A DNA stretch of 37,163 nt, taken from positions 1-37,163 of the forward strand of contig CAZTII010000012.1 of NCBI GenBank assembly GCA_964613305.1, read 5' to 3'. How positions within the stretch are numbered: the first letter of the stretch is position 1; each line of letters starts with the position of its first letter. Source of the DNA: CAZTII01 sp964613305 (GTDB lineage Bacteria; Bacillota_I; Bacilli_A; Erysipelotrichales; Erysipelotrichaceae). A program made the position numbers and the translations under genes. This document shows, piece by piece, positions 33,352-37,163 of this stretch. A model generated the notes under the pieces. The model saw only the letters and a list, made by a program, of their open reading frames with translations, made no database searches and had not been told where the DNA came from.

Positions 33352-34927
33352 GGATTTCAATTAATTGTTGTATTGTATCATCATCGACAGTATAAGAAAT
33401 AGTATTTCCTACGGTTAAAAATGGAAGGCGATGATCAATAGTAATAGGTGCTAATAAAATAGTATCGTTATCGTTTAATTTTATAAAGTATGTTGTATTG
33501 CCATCAATTACCGCAACGTTTAAAGCAGTAATTGTTCCATGTTGAGTATTTAAATTTTCGGCTTTGTTGCTTACGCCTAACATTTGTAAATAAGCTTTAG
33601 CGGCATATGGTAGACCTTTATCACTTTCACTTACTTTTACTTTTTGATAGTCTTGTACATCAATAAAGGCGTATGCTTTTACTAAACCGGCACTATCTTT
33701 TAAGGATGATAAATAGGTTGCACGATTATTTAAGTTGATAAGGAGTGGAAAGGTTGAAATATATCCTTTTTCTTGGATTGCACCTTGTGCTGAACTCATT
33801 GCACTGTATTCTTCAGCACCGGCTACTGGATAAAATTTCGCCTCTTTTGTTCGTAAGTTTACTAGAATAAAACCAATGTTAGATTCATCTCTTGTTGCCG
33901 AAGTAATTCCAGTATAAATATAAATATCAGTTTCATCTGCTAAATAAGTATATCCATCCGTTGTCATTTTTACATTTTTTTGACCAATAAAGCTATTTAA
34001 CCAACCATCTTGATATGTGCCCCAATCATCAGCTTGTTCAATGATTAGATTACTTGGATATACGTGATCTACCCATTTTGGAACGTCTTTTACATCATAA
34101 TAAGTACTTTCTCCAGTGATTGGATTTGTTATAATAGCTCCTTTAATATCAGTAAGTAAACCTACCCATTTTACTTTTTTTACCGGTGTGATGTAGAATG
34201 GATTACCTTCATCATCAATTTCAAAGACTGTTTCAGCAAATAAAGCGGTTGGATATTGAAAGCGTAAATGACGTTGTAGTTTATTGTTTAAGAAAGCACC
34301 TGGAACATATTTTAATCCTTTTTCTAATTTAATCAAATTGGCTTCTCCAGTAGTACTATCAACGATGATATATCCTGGAACACCTTTTTGTTTGTTGCCT
34401 AACCATTTGAAGAATCCATTGTATTCTAGTGGAGTTACGCGAACTAAACGACCTTTGTAGCTTATTTGGGTATATTGGTTCGATACATTGAATTGAGAAA
34501 TTAATTCTGGTAATTGTCCCATGACACGATCACCGACTTTTTCGGTACTTGCTCGATCTAATAGTGGTAAATTGTTTAAATCAACTTCTTTAATGTCATT
34601 GATAAAATCACCGGTTACAATATTAATGCGATTGGCAAATTGTTTGCTTTGTAGAACAGGGCTATAAAATGCTTGACCTATAAAGAAAATAGCAAAAAAT
34701 ATCGCAACGGTTACTATGGAAAATAAGGAGAGTGTTGCTTTCTCACGAAAATCATTACCATATTTAAGTATAATAAAGAGGAAGTAGACTGATGCGATGA
34801 AGAAACTCATCCATGTAATGGATGTGATGGATTGGATGTTGATGGCAGGGTACGTCATATAAAAAGAAAAACTTGCGAGGATAGCTATTAGAAACGCTAA
34901 GGCAATAAATAGTTTATTTTTATTCAT
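33344..34927 (-). CDS. membrane-anchored protein with large extracytoplasmic domain, function unknown
   Basis: A 527-residue protein with three TM helices at about 5-28, 36-54 and 66-92, then a roughly 430-residue domain predicted outside the membrane. The domain has no motif I can name. Repeated phrases such as PGYIIVDSTTGEANLI and GAIITNPITGESTYYDV suggest tandem beta-rich PepSY-like modules, and a C-terminal part (about 460-525) looks OB-like (GTITALNVAVIDGNTTYFIKL). Similar proteins are, to my memory, conserved hypotheticals in Bacillota. The gene is monocistronic. A perfect inverted repeat overlaps its start region. AAGAAGG site. Confidence 0.7.
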   Translation of the reverse strand: MNKNKLFIALAFLIAILASFSFYMTYPAINIQSITSITWMSFFIASVYFLFIILKYGNDFREKATLSLFSIVTVAIFFAIFFIGQAFYSPVLQSKQFANRINIVTGDFINDIKEVDLNNLPLLDRASTEKVGDRVMGQLPELISQFNVSNQYTQISYKGRLVRVTPLEYNGFFKWLGNKQKGVPGYIIVDSTTGEANLIKLEKGLKYVPGAFLNNKLQRHLRFQYPTALFAETVFEIDDEGNPFYITPVKKVKWVGLLTDIKGAIITNPITGESTYYDVKDVPKWVDHVYPSNLIIEQADDWGTYQDGWLNSFIGQKNVKMTTDGYTYLADETDIYIYTGITSATRDESNIGFILVNLRTKEAKFYPVAGAEEYSAMSSAQGAIQEKGYISTFPLLINLNNRATYLSSLKDSAGLVKAYAFIDVQDYQKVKVSESDKGLPYAAKAYLQMLGVSNKAENLNTQHGTITALNVAVIDGNTTYFIKLNDNDTILLAPITIDHRLPFLTVGNTISYTVDDDTIQQLIEIQP

Positions 34928-34959
34928 GATAAACCTTCTTTCTTGTATTAGTTTATCAT
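34926..34959 (-). promoter_or_regulatory. 9-bp inverted repeat around the ribosome site of the 33344-34927 gene
   Basis: ATGATAAAC (34926-34934) and GTTTATCAT (34951-34959) are exact reverse complements, 16 bases apart. In mRNA the start codon falls at the base of the stem and the AGAAGG site in the loop. It could be an operator or a translation-controlling hairpin. Confidence 0.45.
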
Positions 34960-34995
34960 AAATTTAATAAGTTCAAGATTTAAAACAATCTTTTA

Positions 34996-35024
34996 TTGAA
35001 AGAATTTTAAAAATATGCTATATT
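34996..35024 (+). promoter_or_regulatory. promoter of the transglutaminase-dockerin gene
   Basis: TTGAAA (34996-35001), 17-bp spacer, TATATT (35019-35024), with TG at 35016-35017 (extended -10); 21 bp before the ATG. Confidence 0.75.
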
Positions 35025-35045
35025 TCAGCTAGAAAGGAGTAAAAG

Positions 35046-36683
35046 ATGAAAAAAAATATTATCGTAATTATTGTTTGTTTGTTGTTTTCTTTCTGTTCTT
35101 TAGTGACGCCAATTGTTGCCTATACGAGTGATAACCCATTTTCTTTTACTCCTTATCATTCTTCTTTGTCATTTTATAGTGATGGTGAAAAGGTTTATTT
35201 TCAAGGTGTTGGATTAATAGATGGATATGTTGGCCATGGTTTTCAGACAAGTGTTTCAGAAATTCGTTGGTCTACTAAAGAAGGTAGTGGTTCTTTATTA
35301 TTAGATACTAGCGACGGGGATCATTATTTGTATTATGTTGTAATTAAAGAAGAGGGCGATAGCCCAGAACGTGTTTTATCCATACCATATCGATGTCAAA
35401 ATAATAAAGCTATTTTTCCTGATTATACGGTTAAACCATATAACGATAATCAACTTGCGGTTTTATCGCAATCAGATAGTCGATTAAATCAATCCATTAT
35501 GACAAGAGATCCAATTTCAGGTATTAGTTATAGTGAACTTAATCGTTTCGCTCAACAACTGTGTTTAAATGCGCAGAGTGATATTGAAAAAGCACAGCGA
35601 ATTCATGAATTTATCACTAGTTCCATCGCTTATAACTTTGAAGCAAAGTTCAATTATCAACAGTTTTTATTGTCATCAAATCCATTATGGGTTTTTAATA
35701 ATCGGCGTGGCATTTGTAGTGGAATTTCAAAGCTTGCTACAATTATGTTTCGCGCAGTAAATATTCCATGTGTTTCCGTTGTTGGTGTTTTACAGGATTC
35801 AATGGTTAATTTTGATAATGGACAGTATAATAATCATGAGTGGAATGCAATTTATATTGATGGTGTTTGGAGTTTTTGTGATTTTACGATTGATTGTAAT
35901 AATCGATATGAATACAATCAATCAGGTGTATACTCCTATGTTTTTAATCCGAATTCTAATGCCTATTTTATGAAGTCATCGGATGTTTTTTCTCTTACTC
36001 ATGCATCTAGAGAAGTTCTTGGAACCTTTGATGGATTATATAATGTTCGATATTTTGTAAAACAAACGATTGATGGTTATTGGGAAGTGGTTCACCAAGA
36101 ACGAATTGTTGATTTAAATAATACCATCGCGTGTTTAGCGATAGATGGATACCGTTGTAAAGGATGGCATCAGGAACGCATTGATTATTCGTATGATGTT
36201 GATATGTATGCTCAATATGAACCATATGTAGAGAACGATGAGTATCATGAAATTGCAAAGTATTATTTTTTGATGATGTATCCACTACGTCAAGTTCGGT
36301 TCACAACTATGGAAGGTATTAAACATGTTGAATGGCTTCAACATGCTGGATTTGTAGTAAATAATGATAGTTTAACGGTAATGCTGGATAAAAATAATAG
36401 CCAATCTTCTCGTGTTTTATCAGGTATTATTACATTTAATGATAATCGAAAAGAACTTCCGTTTACAATAAATTGTCAGATAATTGATGAGTACATTCGT
36501 GGTGATTGTAATCATGATGACCATTTAAGTGTTATGGATTTGACAATAATCAATAATCATATTTTGAATGTTTCATTATTAAGTGATGAAAGCTTTGCTA
36601 AGGCGGATATTAATGGTGATGGTATTATTAGTGTTGTTGATTGTTTAATGGCTTCTCATCTTATTTTGACGAATGGAAGCTAA
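35046..36683 (+). CDS. secreted transglutaminase-like protein with C-terminal dockerin
   Basis: A 545-residue exported protein. The signal peptide is about residues 1-26. Residues about 170-300 are a transglutaminase-like domain with an apparent intact triad: Cys224 in RRGICSG, His264 in NNHEWNA, Asp279 in FCDFTID. Such domains act as cysteine peptidases, peptide cross-linkers or peptidoglycan-associated hydrolases. Residues 300-480 are of unclear fold. Residues about 485-545 are a type I dockerin (GDCNHDDHLSVMDLTIINNHIL and ADINGDGIISVVDCLMASHLIL). It is expected in the medium or on a cohesin scaffold. GAAAGGAG site. It overlaps the convergent VanZ-like gene by 39 bp. Confidence 0.88.
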   Translation: MKKNIIVIIVCLLFSFCSLVTPIVAYTSDNPFSFTPYHSSLSFYSDGEKVYFQGVGLIDGYVGHGFQTSVSEIRWSTKEGSGSLLLDTSDGDHYLYYVVIKEEGDSPERVLSIPYRCQNNKAIFPDYTVKPYNDNQLAVLSQSDSRLNQSIMTRDPISGISYSELNRFAQQLCLNAQSDIEKAQRIHEFITSSIAYNFEAKFNYQQFLLSSNPLWVFNNRRGICSGISKLATIMFRAVNIPCVSVVGVLQDSMVNFDNGQYNNHEWNAIYIDGVWSFCDFTIDCNNRYEYNQSGVYSYVFNPNSNAYFMKSSDVFSLTHASREVLGTFDGLYNVRYFVKQTIDGYWEVVHQERIVDLNNTIACLAIDGYRCKGWHQERIDYSYDVDMYAQYEPYVENDEYHEIAKYYFLMMYPLRQVRFTTMEGIKHVEWLQHAGFVVNNDSLTVMLDKNNSQSSRVLSGIITFNDNRKELPFTINCQIIDEYIRGDCNHDDHLSVMDLTIINNHILNVSLLSDESFAKADINGDGIISVVDCLMASHLILTNGS

Positions 36684-37091
36684 GATGTAAAAACAAAATT
36701 TTAAAAAAAGCATTGCACATAGCATACCACAACTATCAATTATCATATCGGTAACCATCATTGCACGATTAGGGGTAAAATATTGAATGATTTCATCACA
36801 AATTGGGATGAAAAAGAAAAAGAGTAAGTAGTAGTTATTTTTTGATTTTTGATGATGATGGGCATAATAAATGGAAAGTCCTAATACAAAATATTCACTA
36901 AAATGTGCTGTTTTTCGTATAATATAATGAAAAGTATTAAAATCTAGTGAGCTGAAAATAATTTTTATGTAAGGATATAACATGGCAGTAATAGAGCCAC
37001 TAAGGGCTCCAGACTCTGATCCAGGAGTTAATGAATTAAAAAAAATAAATGAAGTGATGATGGCGACTAAAAACCAACGTTTATTGAACAT
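36645..37091 (-). CDS. VanZ-like membrane protein
   Basis: A 148-residue membrane protein with four to five TM segments and VanZ-family signatures: a membrane-embedded RKTAHFSEYFVLGL and CDEIIQYFTPNRAMMVTDMIID. VanZ proteins confer low-level teicoplanin resistance in enterococci, but most homologues have unknown housekeeping or envelope roles. The frame extends to 37139, but the ATG at 37091 has GAGGT seven bases upstream and gives the expected MFNKRWFLVAII start. Its last 39 bp overlap the 3' end of the dockerin gene on the other strand. No terminator is visible between the two. Confidence 0.85.
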   Translation of the reverse strand: MFNKRWFLVAIITSFIFFNSLTPGSESGALSGSITAMLYPYIKIIFSSLDFNTFHYIIRKTAHFSEYFVLGLSIYYAHHHQKSKNNYYLLFFFFIPICDEIIQYFTPNRAMMVTDMIIDSCGMLCAMLFLKFCFYILASIRQNKMRSH

Positions 37092-37163
37092 ATATTTACC
37101 TCGTTGTTTCATTATAACGAAATGGAAGGGATGAATCAAGATTATTAGCTTGAATTAATCATT

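Noticed and set aside
1..37163. CRISPR array, prophage, insertion sequence or toxin-antitoxin pair
   Set aside because: No spaced direct repeats, transposase, integrase, structural phage gene or small toxin-like pair was found; the only tandem repeat is the three-copy 21-mer before glgC, which has no spacers.

Overview
AT-rich, gene-dense DNA from an anaerobic, fermentative low-GC Gram-positive bacterium (Bacillota). It is most likely related to the Erysipelotrichia or the gut Mollicutes-like lineages. The reasons are: strong AGGAGG-type ribosome sites, two lipoproteins with short lipoboxes, a bL33-SecE-NusG cluster, a SecA without the zinc-binding tail, GlgC/GlgD/GlgA glycogen genes, [FeFe]-hydrogenase maturases, an oxygen-sensitive glycyl radical enzyme, and two secreted dockerin proteins. 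TGA is used as a stop (for example at the ends of mmuM and the TM1266-like gene), so the code is standard. No phage, insertion sequence, CRISPR array, rRNA or intact tRNA was seen. The exact taxon is inference.

Layout. (1) 4-7566, minus strand: a CUT1-type carbohydrate ABC importer (ATPase, permease, lipoprotein binding protein, permease) followed in the same operon by a metallophosphoesterase, a MATE exporter and a DUF624/YesL membrane protein. A 26-bp perfect palindrome separates the binding-protein gene from the second permease gene. (2) 7736-8755, plus strand: promoter, rpmG, secE, nusG, terminator. (3) 8771-17490, plus strand: a small secreted dockerin protein, type I pullulanase, secA, a zinc-ribbon protein, two lipoproteins and ung. 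Most of these abut or overlap and look co-transcribed. (4) 17496-21397: three tandem 21-bp repeats, a consensus CcpA (cre) site, a promoter, glgC-glgD-glgA, terminator. (5) 21429-24363: a DIP1984-family protein, an MFS transporter, an intergenic RNA-like region with a tRNA-like T arm, and a homocysteine S-methyltransferase with its terminator. (6) 24366-28490: promoter, a structured leader ending in an intrinsic terminator, then a TM1266-like regulator, hydE, hydG and hydF. (7) 28487-33320: deoR-pflA (minus) diverging from a glycyl radical enzyme and an FSA-type aldolase (plus), with face-to-face promoters and an inverted repeat between them. (8) 33331-37091: a large extracytoplasmic membrane protein of unknown function (minus), a secreted transglutaminase-dockerin protein (plus) and a VanZ-like protein (minus).

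How it fits together. The window mostly concerns carbohydrate handling and anaerobic energy metabolism: sugar import, alpha-glucan debranching, glycogen synthesis under probable catabolite control, radical-based sugar-phosphate or diol fermentation, and maturation of an H2-producing enzyme whose structural gene is not here. The most promising undescribed items are the leader RNA in front of the hydrogenase-maturation operon (24401-24541), the tRNA-like element at 23199-23305, the tandem repeats plus cre site before glgC, and the substrate of the glycyl radical enzyme module. Several recognisable promoters carry an extended -10 (TGN before the -10 hexamer).
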